A program made the translations under genes and the position numbers. The notes below the pieces were generated by a model. That model was not told the origin of the DNA and did no database searches. It worked only from the letters and a program-made list of their open reading frames with translations. This document shows positions 1 through 9,072 of a DNA stretch of 64,000 nucleotides, one piece after another (the first letter of the stretch is position 1; the number at the start of each line of letters is the position of its first letter). This stretch comes from Capnocytophaga haemolytica (GTDB taxonomy: Bacteria > Bacteroidota > Bacteroidia > Flavobacteriales > Flavobacteriaceae), in contig NZ_CP014227.1 in the NCBI RefSeq assembly GCF_001553545.1, positions 2,152,501 through 2,216,500 on the forward strand, in the 5' to 3' direction.

Positions 1-1
1 C

Positions 2-3000
2 ACTCACAAAGGCGACTCGCTGACCAATCTGGATAGGTTCGTGGCGAAGTTCGACTCGGGCAAGCCCAGCACAGGGCATTTTATAATGAAAGCCAAGAGA
101 ATTAACCTGCTCGAGAGTTCCTTTAAGATACGCGATGAGAATGCAGCTGACCCTTCGGTGCTGAGCATCACCCAGCTGAGTGCGCGCTTGGAGGATTTTC
201 AGATATTGGGTTCTGAGGTGTACGTAAATGCGCGAAAGGCGTCGCTTACGTACAACAACGCGTTGAAGGTAAATGAGTTGGACACTGACTTCTCTTACAC
301 AGATACGCTGATGAGTGCCGAGAACCTGCGCCTGAAAACGGCACTTTCGGATATTGAGGGCGAAGTGCGGCTCTATCCTCACAAGAAGAGTTACAGCGAT
401 TTTGTCAATAAGGTAGTGCTGGATGTGCGCTTGCCGAAGGCGCGTGTGAGCACCAACGACCTCAATGCGTTCTACAACGGCTTTGGCAGGGATAAGACTA
501 TTGAGCTTGAAGATGTTAAGATGCTCGGCACGCTCAATAACTTCGACATTCCTCAGGGGGTGATTAGCTATCAGAACACGGTAATCGATGGGGTTTTCTC
601 CTTTAAAAACCTTTTGGACAAGCACCAACCTATCATCATCACCGCTACGGATATGTATGCTGAGAGCATCTATAACGACCTTGCTACGCTGATGCCTGTG
701 GAGATTGGGCAAAACCTCCCTCAGCAGATAGAGGGCTTGGGGATGTTCTCCATCGACGGCGATTTCACTTACAACACTACGGGCTTGAAGGCAAACATAA
801 CTCTGAATACTACTGATGGGGAGGCGCATATTGATGGGGAGATGGACAACCTCCAGAATACAGCAGAGACGACTTATAAAGGCTCGGTGAATACGAACGA
901 CTTTGAACTGGGCAAGCTTCTCGACGAGAGCAGCATAGGCACCCTGACTGCCGACCTGATCATCCGTGGCAAGGGCTTCGACCTTAATACAATGCAGCTC
1001 TACGCCAATGGCACTATCTACTCTGTAGGCTATAACGATTATGATTATCAGAACATTCAGGTGAATGGCGAGCTACAAAATCAAGTGTTCAACGGCGATA
1101 TCAACGCTAACGACCCGAACCTGAGAATGCGCTTCAGAGGGCTTGCCGACCTCTCACGCCGCAACAACAAGTTCGATTTTCAGGCGGATATAGACAAAGC
1201 GGACCTCCGTGCGCTGAAATTCATCGAGATGGATAGCATCTCACAACTAAAAGGGAAGGTAATCATTGATATTGAAGGCAATAAACTCGACGACATCGTT
1301 GGGAAAATCGCCTTTAAGAACACTGAGTACACCAACTCGGCAGGTGTGTTTACCTTCGACGATTTTGAGATTACCTCAACGATCAACGGCGGTGTTAAGG
1401 AGATTACGATCAATTCGCCTGACATCATCAGTGGAAATGTAAAGGGAAAATTCAGGATAGCAGAGCTCAAAAAGGTATTGCAGAACGCTGTGGGGAGTAT
1501 CTACACCCAATATAACCCTTACAAGATTGCTAAGAATCAGTACGTTGATTTCCATTTCAACATCTATAATAAAATCATAGAGATCTTTGTTCCACAGGTG
1601 AAAATAGGCAGTAACACCTTCATCAAAGGAGCTATTGACGCCGATAATGGTAGCTTTAAGTTTCAGTTGCAATCCCCTGAGATTAACGCTTATAAGAAGC
1701 AGATCGACAGTATTAACATTGAGATTGACAACAAAAACCCGCTGTACAACGCCTATGTCGAGGTCAAAAGGGCAGACTTGGGTGCTTACAAGCTGCAAGA
1801 TTTCAACCTTATCAACACTACAATCAAGGATACGCTCTTCTTCCGCACGGAGTTCAGAGGGGGCGAGACGGGGGCCGATAACTACGAGCTCAATTTCTAT
1901 CACACACTCAACAAGAAACAGGAGTCGATCATAGGGATTAAGAAGTCGCTCATCAATTTTAAAGGCAATGAGTGGTATATCAATCGTGAGAACTCAGTAG
2001 ATCAATACAATCGCTTGGTGCTTAACCGCACTGCCGATACGCTAAAGATCAGCAACTTCAAGATGGCACACCAGAACCAGTACATCAACCTCAGCGGCTT
2101 GCTTACCACTAAGGATTACAAGAACTTGCATCTGGTGGCACACAACGTCGCTTTGGATAAAATCACCCCTGAGATGAAGGGGCTGAACCTCACAGGGACG
2201 GTAAACGGTAGCCTATCGCTCACCCAGAAAGGCAAACTCTATTACCCCTCAGCCGACCTTTTCATACGCTATTTCAAACTCAATGGTTATGACTATGGCG
2301 ATTTGGAGGCAAGCATCTATGGCAATAACGACCTCTCATCCTTTGATGTGGACGCTCACTTTGTCAATGGGCGTAGCCTGGGGTTTGCCACGCGGGGAAA
2401 AGTGCTTTTGGACAAGAATAAAGGCACACTCTTAGACCTCAATGCACGCTTTAGAGACTTTGCCCTTTCACCGTTGAACCCTTTCTTAGAAGGGATCTTC
2501 TACAACCTACGCGGTACGGTTACAGGCGATGTGAAGATACAAGGCAATGTAAGCGATCCGCAGATGAATGGCGAGCTGAAACTCAACAAGGCAGGTATCG
2601 GGGTAACTTACTTAAAGCTCAATTCCGATATTGCCGACGGTGCGACTATAAAAGTAACCAATCGCACCTTCGATCTGGATAACTGGCTGCTGACAGATAC
2701 CGCCTATAAAACGCAGGCGAACCTCAGCGGTACCATTCGCCATAATAAACTCAGGGATTGGTTCCTCGACTTAAAAGTCAAGACTTTGGGCAAGCGCTTT
2801 ATGGTGCTCAATACGCCTTTTACCGACGATGCTATGTTCTACGGGACGGCGTTCATCAAGGGAAATGCCTCCATCAAAGGGGCACTGGACGAAATCACCA
2901 TAAAAGTGAATGCCTCTACTGCTGAAGGCACTTCCTTCAAAATTCCTCTGAGTGATAGCGAGAACATTGGCGACGATTCCTTCATTACTTTCCTTGACAA

Positions 3001-4039
3001 AACTGACAAGGTGGTGAAGATAGAGCGCGACTTAGAGTCGATTAAAGGGCTGGAACTCAACTTCCAGCTGGATGTGCTGCCTACTGCCGAGGTGGAGATA
3101 GTAATGGACCGAAAAACGGGTAGTAGCCTTGTGGGGCGCGGGGCTGGCACACTGCTCATTGAGATTAATACCAACGGGAAGTTCAATATGTGGGGTGACT
3201 TTATCACATATTCAGGTTTCTATAACTTCAAGTATGAAAACGTGATCGATAAGCGCTTCACGGTGCTGCCTGGGGGTTCCATATCGTGGAGTGGCGACCC
3301 GATGAAAGCCGTACTGCGTAACCTAAAAGCTGCTTATACCTTGTACGCTAACCCAAGTGCGCTGCTCGACAACTCGCAGTACAACCGCAAGATTGCCACG
3401 CAGGTAGTCATCAAGCTCGAAGGAGAACTGATGCATCCCGAGACGCTCTTCGACATCAATTTCCCTGATAGCAACCCGAGCTTGGTTTCCGAGCTGAACT
3501 ATAAATTAGAGGATCAAGACCGCAAGCAACTGCAAGCCTTCTCGCTCTTGGCACAGGGCTCGTTTATGAGTGATCGAAATGCCGATAATCGTTTGGTGGC
3601 ATACAACCTCTTCGAGACGGCGGCGGGGTTATTCAATCAGCTGCTTTCCGACGAGGATAACAAGCTGAATCTTGGCGTGTCGTACGAGGCAGGGACTACT
3701 GATGGCACCTCGGACTACAACAGCGACCGTCTCGGCTTCACTGTTTCTACGCAGATCACCGACTGGGCGAGTGTCAATGCCAAAGTTGGTATCCCTGTTG
3801 GAGGCGTGAGCCGTACCGCCGTGGCAGGCAACGTAGAGGTTCAGTTCCGCCTCAACTCCGACGGTAGCCTCACTGCTAAGATCTTCAATCGGGAGAACGA
3901 ATGGCAACAATATATGCTCGATCGCATTGGGTACGCACAGGGCGCTGGCATTACCTACACTGTTGATTTTAGTACCTTTAAGGAATTGATGCAAAAGATC
4001 TTCAAAAAAGGTGGCAAGGTGATTGAAAAGAAAAAATAA
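2..4039 (+). CDS. tamB: TamB-like translocation/assembly module protein (5' partial)
   Basis: The reading frame is open to the left edge, so the start lies outside the window; 1345 residues are visible. A GTG at 41 and the first ATG at 86 are internal codons, not starts. The visible part is a long succession of beta-rich, filament-like repeats typical of the AsmA/TamB superfamily, and the last ~450 residues, with a Gly/Asn/Asp-rich beta-barrel-like end (LGVSYEAG, VSTQITDW), fit the DUF490/TamB C-terminal domain. TamB proteins are inner-membrane-anchored and span the periplasm, moving phospholipids or helping outer-membrane protein assembly. The N-terminal membrane anchor is not visible. No terminator is evident after the stop. 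The family call is firm; the exact substrate is not known. Confidence 0.88.
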   Translation, partial: THKGDSLTNLDRFVAKFDSGKPSTGHFIMKAKRINLLESSFKIRDENAADPSVLSITQLSARLEDFQILGSEVYVNARKASLTYNNALKVNELDTDFSYTDTLMSAENLRLKTALSDIEGEVRLYPHKKSYSDFVNKVVLDVRLPKARVSTNDLNAFYNGFGRDKTIELEDVKMLGTLNNFDIPQGVISYQNTVIDGVFSFKNLLDKHQPIIITATDMYAESIYNDLATLMPVEIGQNLPQQIEGLGMFSIDGDFTYNTTGLKANITLNTTDGEAHIDGEMDNLQNTAETTYKGSVNTNDFELGKLLDESSIGTLTADLIIRGKGFDLNTMQLYANGTIYSVGYNDYDYQNIQVNGELQNQVFNGDINANDPNLRMRFRGLADLSRRNNKFDFQADIDKADLRALKFIEMDSISQLKGKVIIDIEGNKLDDIVGKIAFKNTEYTNSAGVFTFDDFEITSTINGGVKEITINSPDIISGNVKGKFRIAELKKVLQNAVGSIYTQYNPYKIAKNQYVDFHFNIYNKIIEIFVPQVKIGSNTFIKGAIDADNGSFKFQLQSPEINAYKKQIDSINIEIDNKNPLYNAYVEVKRADLGAYKLQDFNLINTTIKDTLFFRTEFRGGETGADNYELNFYHTLNKKQESIIGIKKSLINFKGNEWYINRENSVDQYNRLVLNRTADTLKISNFKMAHQNQYINLSGLLTTKDYKNLHLVAHNVALDKITPEMKGLNLTGTVNGSLSLTQKGKLYYPSADLFIRYFKLNGYDYGDLEASIYGNNDLSSFDVDAHFVNGRSLGFATRGKVLLDKNKGTLLDLNARFRDFALSPLNPFLEGIFYNLRGTVTGDVKIQGNVSDPQMNGELKLNKAGIGVTYLKLNSDIADGATIKVTNRTFDLDNWLLTDTAYKTQANLSGTIRHNKLRDWFLDLKVKTLGKRFMVLNTPFTDDAMFYGTAFIKGNASIKGALDEITIKVNASTAEGTSFKIPLSDSENIGDDSFITFLDKTDKVVKIERDLESIKGLELNFQLDVLPTAEVEIVMDRKTGSSLVGRGAGTLLIEINTNGKFNMWGDFITYSGFYNFKYENVIDKRFTVLPGGSISWSGDPMKAVLRNLKAAYTLYANPSALLDNSQYNRKIATQVVIKLEGELMHPETLFDINFPDSNPSLVSELNYKLEDQDRKQLQAFSLLAQGSFMSDRNADNRLVAYNLFETAAGLFNQLLSDEDNKLNLGVSYEAGTTDGTSDYNSDRLGFTVSTQITDWASVNAKVGIPVGGVSRTAVAGNVEVQFRLNSDGSLTAKIFNRENEWQQYMLDRIGYAQGAGITYTVDFSTFKELMQKIFKKGGKVIEKKK

Positions 4040-4126
4040 TACACTGCATTCTCCTCAAAGAAAAACGGCGACTTGTTAAATCTTTCTTAATTTATTGACT
4101 TTCCAGATAATTTACAAGCTGAAAAC

Positions 4127-4157
4127 TTGTTTTTCTCAGTGCTGCGACGTACCTTTG
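4127..4157 (+). promoter_or_regulatory. Bacteroidota-type promoter for the SUKH-SUFU gene
   Basis: TTG at 4127-4129 and TACCTTTG at 4150-4157, separated by 20 nt, match the Bacteroidota -33/-7 elements. The start codon follows 28 nt downstream of the -7 box, so this gene is probably transcribed separately from tamB. Confidence 0.7.
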
Positions 4158-4185
4158 CACCCACATATTAAAAACATAACAATAA

Positions 4186-6309
4186 ATGACAGAGAAAGCC
4201 ATTTTACGCAAGATTGACGCTTGGGACAATGAAGATAAGTTCCTCGCCATCATTGATTTTATCGATAAACTACCCATCGAGGAGAAAACTCCTGCCGTGC
4301 TCAGTGAGATGGCACGTGCCTGCAATAATATTTTCTGGGAAGATCAGTCCGAGGAGAACAAAAAGTACTTAGAAAAAGCTGTGAGCATCTTCAAATATAT
4401 ACAGCCAGACTTGGGCGACACGCCTTCGTGGCACTACCGTATCGGGTACGCTTACTACTACCTCAACCAGCTTGAAGAAGCCAAGCAGCACCTCCTCCAA
4501 GGGCAAGAGGGCAATGACGCCAAAGCAATGCTCCGCAACATCGAGATTGCACAGAGCAAAGGCATTACCATTGAGCAGGCTATGCAAGGCGGCAAGGGAG
4601 GCATAGAGTACACACTCAAAATCTGGTTCAAACATCTGCAAGAAAAAGCCCCTGAACTATATAACAACCTCAACCTTAAAGGTGCCACTGATGCTCAGCT
4701 GAGCGCATTAGAGCAGAAATTAGGCGTCGAACTTCCTGAGGACTACAAACAACTGTACAGAACCTTCAACGGGCAAGTGCTGCCTACGCCCTTCTTCGGG
4801 ATTGACAACCAGCGCTTCATCAGCTTAGAGGAAATCGAAGAAGTACAAGCCCAGTGGCTCGCCTGTGTAGAAAAAACCTATGGAGCAGATTGGCAGCAGG
4901 CTTCCGAGGAAAAAGAATACGCCGAGTCGGTGGGCGTGAAGAATGCGCCTTACAATCCCCTGTGGATACCGTTTCTCGCTGGGGAGAATCACTCTTACCT
5001 GTGCTTGGATTTGGATCCCGATGAGGACGGAGCCTTCGGACAGGTGCTTACCATTCAGATCAGCCCTGAGGAGAAGGAAGCTTTCCCTACGGATTTCGCC
5101 TTTTGGTCGATCACCGATTGGCTCAACTTCTCGGAAGATGCCATCAACAACGGCTACTTAACTTACAACGAGGAAACAGGTACGCTGGACTTCCCCCAGT
5201 ATGACGACGACGAGCCTTATTATTACACTGAGGAGCAAAGGACGGCGCTCGAGGCTTATATCGAAAAGAATATAGGTCATTTCGAATCAGTATTCCACGA
5301 GATTGAGTCACCTGATATTCACTGCGATATATACATCGTCAATCCTACCGAGAAGAACCCCTTCTACGTACTGATAACAGGCGGAATGGGCGCCTATCCG
5401 ATGGACGTGCCCGAAGATTACCCTTTTAATCGTGCCGAGCTGATGATCCTCTTACCGCCTACGTGGAATATCAAGAGCGAAGATGAGAAGGATTACTGGC
5501 CTATCCGTTGGCTGAAGAACCTCGCACGCCTGCCTATCGAGCGCAACACGTGGCTGGGCGCTGGGCATTCTATTCCCACTGGCGACGCCTTGGAAGGCAC
5601 TCCTTTCAAAGGATTTGTCCTTGGCGAACTGATGGACGATGGAGGCGCACTACTGCCGCTGGCTGAAAAAAATGTTTTCAACCAAGAAGATGGCGAGCGG
5701 GTGATCTTCTACACGCTTATACCTATATATGAGGAGGAGATGAACTACAAATTAGAGCATAGCGCCGATGAACTTTTCGAGCAGTTCGAAGAAAAAGGCA
5801 TCGCATTCCCTCCCGTGGTAGATATTCACCGCAAAAACGCCTGCGAAGGGTTCCAACTCAGTAGCGACCCCTCTTTATTAGAAGGTATCGCGTGGGCTTT
5901 CGGCGGTCAGAGCTATAGCTCACTGATGAATTTTTGGGACGATGTCCGCTCTTACAACGAAGATCTCGATCGCGACCTTGAATACTTCAAGCCGTTCGGC
6001 ACCATCTTCAATACACCGAAAGTCAAAGTTATCTACGAGGCAATCATCGATAGTAAAAAGCAACTCTACGACTTCGAGCAGATCGTCGGTGAGGAAGATT
6101 TCGTTGATGAAGAAGAGAACGAGGTGGAAATCATCGCAGAACTCAGCGCTGGGCAAGAAGGAAACTTCGGCGCACTCGAACTATTGTGGAACATACACAA
6201 TCTGCTCTACAACAAAGAGCTTGGCGACCATATTTTCTTCGAAGGAATCAACGTCGAGGGCTATGAAAAAGATGGTACGCCTGTCATCTACCTTTATTTA
6301 GGTAGTTAA
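4186..6309 (+). CDS. TPR-SUKH (SMI1/KNR4)-SUFU polyimmunity-type protein
   Basis: 707 residues, no signal peptide, so probably cytoplasmic. Domains by eye: helical TPR-like repeats at ~1-125 (paired YYYLNQLEEAKQHL-type helices); a SUKH/SMI1-KNR4 domain from ~150 to ~330, opening with the signature LSALEQKLGVELPEDYKQLY; a suppressor-of-fused (SUFU) domain at ~350-545, with VLITGGMGAYPMDVP, ELMILLPPTW and the WLGAGHSIP segment; and a last ~150 residues ending in GDHIFFEGINVEG, which I cannot assign. SUKH and SUFU domains are established immunity modules against polymorphic toxins in bacteria. It is a single-gene unit with its own promoter and terminator, and no toxin gene lies next to it. Housekeeping use of the fold is also possible. 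Confidence 0.8.
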   Translation: MTEKAILRKIDAWDNEDKFLAIIDFIDKLPIEEKTPAVLSEMARACNNIFWEDQSEENKKYLEKAVSIFKYIQPDLGDTPSWHYRIGYAYYYLNQLEEAKQHLLQGQEGNDAKAMLRNIEIAQSKGITIEQAMQGGKGGIEYTLKIWFKHLQEKAPELYNNLNLKGATDAQLSALEQKLGVELPEDYKQLYRTFNGQVLPTPFFGIDNQRFISLEEIEEVQAQWLACVEKTYGADWQQASEEKEYAESVGVKNAPYNPLWIPFLAGENHSYLCLDLDPDEDGAFGQVLTIQISPEEKEAFPTDFAFWSITDWLNFSEDAINNGYLTYNEETGTLDFPQYDDDEPYYYTEEQRTALEAYIEKNIGHFESVFHEIESPDIHCDIYIVNPTEKNPFYVLITGGMGAYPMDVPEDYPFNRAELMILLPPTWNIKSEDEKDYWPIRWLKNLARLPIERNTWLGAGHSIPTGDALEGTPFKGFVLGELMDDGGALLPLAEKNVFNQEDGERVIFYTLIPIYEEEMNYKLEHSADELFEQFEEKGIAFPPVVDIHRKNACEGFQLSSDPSLLEGIAWAFGGQSYSSLMNFWDDVRSYNEDLDRDLEYFKPFGTIFNTPKVKVIYEAIIDSKKQLYDFEQIVGEEDFVDEEENEVEIIAELSAGQEGNFGALELLWNIHNLLYNKELGDHIFFEGINVEGYEKDGTPVIYLYLGS

Positions 6310-6345
6310 TTTAGGATCAAGTTAGATCAACTCATAGCTTCAAAG

Positions 6346-6374
6346 AAAAGCCGACCTCTCGCAGGTTGGCTTTT
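6346..6374 (+). terminator. Rho-independent terminator after the SUKH-SUFU gene
   Basis: AAAAGCC-ACCT pairs with AGGT-GGCTTTT around a short CTCGC loop, followed by a T run. It lies 37 nt after the stop and just before the ktrB promoter. Confidence 0.75.
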
Positions 6375-6376
6375 CA

Positions 6377-6408
6377 TTTGTTCATTCAAAAGAAAATGTG
6401 TAATTTTG
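6377..6408 (+). promoter_or_regulatory. Promoter for ktrB-ktrA
   Basis: TTTG at 6377-6380 and TAATTTTG at 6401-6408 with 20 nt between them match the Bacteroidota -33/-7 pattern, 25 nt before the ktrB start codon. Confidence 0.7.
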
Positions 6409-6433
6409 CAGCCGATTTCAATTCATCACTGAA

Positions 6434-7762
6434 ATGATACGCAATATATCTCCCTACAATCTTATCATCCTCTCGTTCATCGCGCTGATATGCGTCGGGG
6501 CGGCATTGCTCACCCTGCCTTTCGCCACGGTGGAGCGCTGCCACGTGACTCTCTTCGAGGCACTCTTCACAGCCACTTCCGCCGTAACGGTAACGGGCTT
6601 GAGCGTAGTGGACATCAGCAGCAGCTTTACATTCTTTGGCAAAAGTGTGATCTTGATACTCATCCAGTTAGGAGGTTTGGGCATACTCACCTTCTCGTCG
6701 GTGATAATGATATTTATCGCAAAGAAAATCGGTTACTACACCAAGCGCGTGGTGGCTGAAGGGCTCAATCACGAGGCGCGATTCGACATCTACTCCTATA
6801 TCAAGAAGGTAGTTGCCATCACGCTGTGCTTCGAGGCGCTGGGTGCGGTCTTGCTTTTCTTCTCCTTCATCGGCGAGCATAATTTCTTCACCTCAATTTT
6901 TTATGCGATCTTCCACTCGGTGGCAGCCTTTTGCAATGCAGGTATCTCGCTCTTCCCCGACAACCTCGTCGGCTATGAGTACAGCCCCTACACCAGCCTC
7001 GTGATATCGTTTTTAGTGATATTTGGCGGGCTGGGCTTCATCGTGATCTTAGATTTGTACAGATATATAAAGGGCTGCAAGCGCCACATCTCAGTTTACA
7101 GCCGTTTTGTAATCACCATCACGCTATTCTTGCTGGCGCTGGGCACGCTGCTCTTCCTCCTTTTTGAATATAACAATCCTCTATCGCTTAAAGGGCTAAA
7201 CTTCTTCGAGAAGGTATTGGTGAGCTTCTTTCATTCCACCGCGCTGCGCTGTTCAGGCTTTAACACGATGCCGATGACGGGACTCACTAGCGCGACAGCC
7301 TTGTTCTGCGCAATATTTATGTTCATCGGTGCCTCGCCAAACTCTACAGGTAGTGGGGTAAAGACCACCACCATCGGCGTCTTATTTTTAGGGATCCGAA
7401 CTGCCTTGAAGAACAAGAACTACATAGAATTTTCCAAGCGACGCATCTCGTGGCGCGTCTTCAACAAGGCATCGGCATTGGTATTCATCGCGATGATATA
7501 CGTAAGCGCGATGATCTTGCTGATGGCACAGTTCGACCCAGAGATCGACATAATGAAAATCGTCTTCGAGCTCGTCTCGGCATTCGGCACCGTAGGGCTC
7601 TCGATGGGGATTACCGCCGAGCTGAGCGCCGCCTCGAAAATCATCCTGATGGCAACAATGTTCCTCGGGCGTGTGGGGCCACTCACCATCGCACTTGCCC
7701 TCTCGCGCGAGAGCCATAAAGGAAAATACAAATACCCAAAAGAGAAAATATTAATCGGATAA
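6434..7762 (+). CDS. ktrB: KtrB/TrkH-family potassium uptake channel subunit
   Basis: 442 residues with about eight to ten hydrophobic membrane segments and the four pore-loop repeats of the Trk/Ktr/HKT superfamily, e.g. TSAVTVTGLSV, FHSVAAFCNAG, FHSTALRCSGFN and SAFGTVGLSMG. The phrase SPNSTGSGVKTTT is the family's conserved loop between pore regions. The size fits KtrB better than the longer TrkH. It forms the inner-membrane K+ (Na+-coupled) pathway with the cytosolic regulator encoded 3 nt downstream. The ATG at 6434 gives the usual short N-terminus. Confidence 0.93.
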   Translation: MIRNISPYNLIILSFIALICVGAALLTLPFATVERCHVTLFEALFTATSAVTVTGLSVVDISSSFTFFGKSVILILIQLGGLGILTFSSVIMIFIAKKIGYYTKRVVAEGLNHEARFDIYSYIKKVVAITLCFEALGAVLLFFSFIGEHNFFTSIFYAIFHSVAAFCNAGISLFPDNLVGYEYSPYTSLVISFLVIFGGLGFIVILDLYRYIKGCKRHISVYSRFVITITLFLLALGTLLFLLFEYNNPLSLKGLNFFEKVLVSFFHSTALRCSGFNTMPMTGLTSATALFCAIFMFIGASPNSTGSGVKTTTIGVLFLGIRTALKNKNYIEFSKRRISWRVFNKASALVFIAMIYVSAMILLMAQFDPEIDIMKIVFELVSAFGTVGLSMGITAELSAASKIILMATMFLGRVGPLTIALALSRESHKGKYKYPKEKILIG

Positions 7763-7765
7763 ACA

Positions 7766-8419
7766 ATGAATAATTATTTAGTAATCGGGCTGAGCGAATT
7801 CGGGAAATCCGTCGCCAAAACCCTTTATAACAACAAAGCCGTGGTGCTTGCCATCGATACGGATGAAGACCGCATCAAGCAAGCCTTGCACGATGAGATC
7901 ACCGACGAGGCAATCATACTCGACGCCACCGATGAAATCGCCCTAAAAAACGCGGTGAAGGACGATTTCGAGACTGCCTTCGTGAGTGTTGGCGACAATT
8001 TCCAAGCCAGCATCCTGATCACCCTGCATCTAAAAGAGCTGGGCGTGAAAAACATTATATGCAAGGCGGTGAACCATACGCAGGGCAAGGTATTGGAGAA
8101 AATCGGTGCCACGCAAGTAGTCTTTCCCGAGGAATCAATGGGAGAAAAGATCGCTATTTCGGTACTGCGACCCACCGTGATCGAATACTTTAAGTTCTCC
8201 GAAGATTATTTCATCTACGAGCTAAAAGTGCCGAGGGTGTACATCGGCAAATCGTTGATGGAGCTAAATCTCCGACACAAATACGACATCAATATCCTCG
8301 CCGTGAAGCATTCCGACGGCAAGATGAACGTAACGCCCGACCCCAACTTAAAATTAGGCGAGGAAGATTTGCTCATCATCCTCACCCGCGCCAATGTGAT
8401 CGGCAAGATTACGCAGTAG
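7766..8419 (+). CDS. ktrA: KtrA/TrkA-type RCK regulatory subunit of K+ uptake
   Basis: 217 residues. The N-terminal ~130 residues form an RCK_N Rossmann domain (GLSEFGKSVA dinucleotide loop, acidic strand end AIDTDEDR) and the last ~75 form an RCK_C domain (LMELNLRHKYDINILAV, LGEEDLLIILT). KtrA rings bind nucleotides and c-di-AMP-like ligands and gate KtrB. It starts 3 nt after the ktrB stop, so the two are translated from one transcript. Confidence 0.93.
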   Translation: MNNYLVIGLSEFGKSVAKTLYNNKAVVLAIDTDEDRIKQALHDEITDEAIILDATDEIALKNAVKDDFETAFVSVGDNFQASILITLHLKELGVKNIICKAVNHTQGKVLEKIGATQVVFPEESMGEKIAISVLRPTVIEYFKFSEDYFIYELKVPRVYIGKSLMELNLRHKYDINILAVKHSDGKMNVTPDPNLKLGEEDLLIILTRANVIGKITQ

Positions 8420-8449
8420 GAACGGTACAGCTATATAATAATAGGTGTA

Positions 8450-8497
8450 AGCCAACAACCCCGAACCTTCGGCTCACCCTCTTCAAAGGGGGATTTA
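8450..8497. repeat. GGGGG-rich REP-like element, copy 1
   Basis: Contains ACCCCGAACCTTCGG and CACCCTCTTCAAAGGGGG, with a CCGAA/TTCGG hairpin. Its reverse complement resembles 29960-30000. Confidence 0.4.
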
Positions 8498-8563
8498 TTG
8501 AATACGGAGTAATTTACATCATCACATCATTAAAATTTCTTCAAAAAATTTTCCAGCAAAAAA

Positions 8564-8595
8564 TTTGCATATAAAAATTAATCTCCGTACCTTTG
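8564..8595 (+). promoter_or_regulatory. Promoter giving a long (~470 nt) leader
   Basis: TTTG at 8564-8567 and TACCTTTG at 8588-8595, spaced by 20 nt, are near-perfect Bacteroidota -33/-7 elements. No start codon of a credible gene lies close by; the next gene begins at 9073. The RNA is therefore either a long 5' leader or an independent RNA. Confidence 0.7.
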
Positions 8596-8648
8596 CCACG
8601 ATTATACAACGCTATAGAAGGCTGACCAGCCCTATAGATATTAAAAAT

Positions 8649-8770
8649 TATCTTTCATATCAAGTAAGAACATCTCCTTCGGCTTCACAACCAAGGATGT
8701 CATCATCTTAAAAATTTGTTTTTCAAAATTTGATTATTTAGCCGAGGAGATGTTTCTTTAATGAAAGATA
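8649..8770. repeat. Large imperfect inverted repeat
   Basis: Arms 8649-8684 and 8740-8770 share TATCTTTCAT, AACATCTCC and CGGCT blocks, interrupted by a few unpaired bases. The loop of ~55 nt is AT-rich. Part of the candidate structured leader. Confidence 0.7.
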
Positions 8771-8816
8771 TTTTTTTTAAGTCAAACAAATGTAAAAATG
8801 TTTTTTGAATGATTTG

Positions 8817-9030
8817 CCCGAGCAAGGCAAACGTAAAAATATTTTTTTTGTAGCTTGCCCGAGCGGGGCAAGTCCAAAAATGTTCAGAAAATGAAAATCC
8901 CGAACGGGGCAAGACAGAAAAAGTTTAGAAAATGAAAATCCCGAGCAGGGCAAGACAGAAAAAGTTCAGAAAATAAAAATCCCGAGCAGGGAAAAGGTAA
9001 AAATATTCAGAAAACACCAATATCCTGAGC
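8817..9030 (+). repeat. Degenerate 41-bp tandem array A (about six units)
   Basis: A GC-rich core CCCGAGC(A/G)GGGCAAG recurs at 8817, 8858, 8899, 8940 and 8981 (exactly 41 bp apart), with a decayed sixth copy near 9024. The rest of the unit is A-rich and carries a shared AGAAAAAGTTCAGAAAATGA segment. Units diverge most at the left end. There is no conserved-repeat/unique-spacer structure, so it is not a CRISPR. Confidence 0.85.
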
Positions 9031-9072
9031 AAATAAAGAGAAAATAAGTGAAATTTTTAATCAATTTTTATT

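Larger units (their letters stand above)
8420..9072. other. 653-nt non-coding region with promoter, hairpins and 41-bp array
   Basis: No credible gene is present. From left to right it holds a GGGGG-rich REP-like element (8450-8497), a strong promoter (8564-8595), a small perfect hairpin (8612-8637), a large imperfect inverted repeat (8649-8770) and a 41-bp tandem array (8817-9030). The DUF6261-like gene at 9073 follows directly. These parts are listed separately. Confidence 0.8.
8600..9072 (+). ncRNA. Candidate structured leader or non-coding RNA
   Basis: Downstream of a clear promoter comes a hairpin at 8612-8637 (CTATAG-aa-GGCT pairing with AGCC-CTATAG). Next is an inverted repeat with arms 8649-8684 and 8740-8770. 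Then come six 41-bp units whose GC-rich cores can fold, e.g. CTTGCCC pairing with GGGCAAG near 8854-8871. No known RNA family was recognised. RNA status is an inference from promoter plus structure. Confidence 0.4.

Noticed and set aside
1376..1903. 175-residue antisense open frame in tamB
   Set aside because: Opposite a clearly coding repeat protein, with no signals of its own.
8649..8770. Inverted repeat as an invertible promoter (phase switch)
   Set aside because: The arms contain several mismatches and unequal spacing, the loop is only ~55 nt with no promoter pair, and the real promoter lies outside. A folded RNA fits better.
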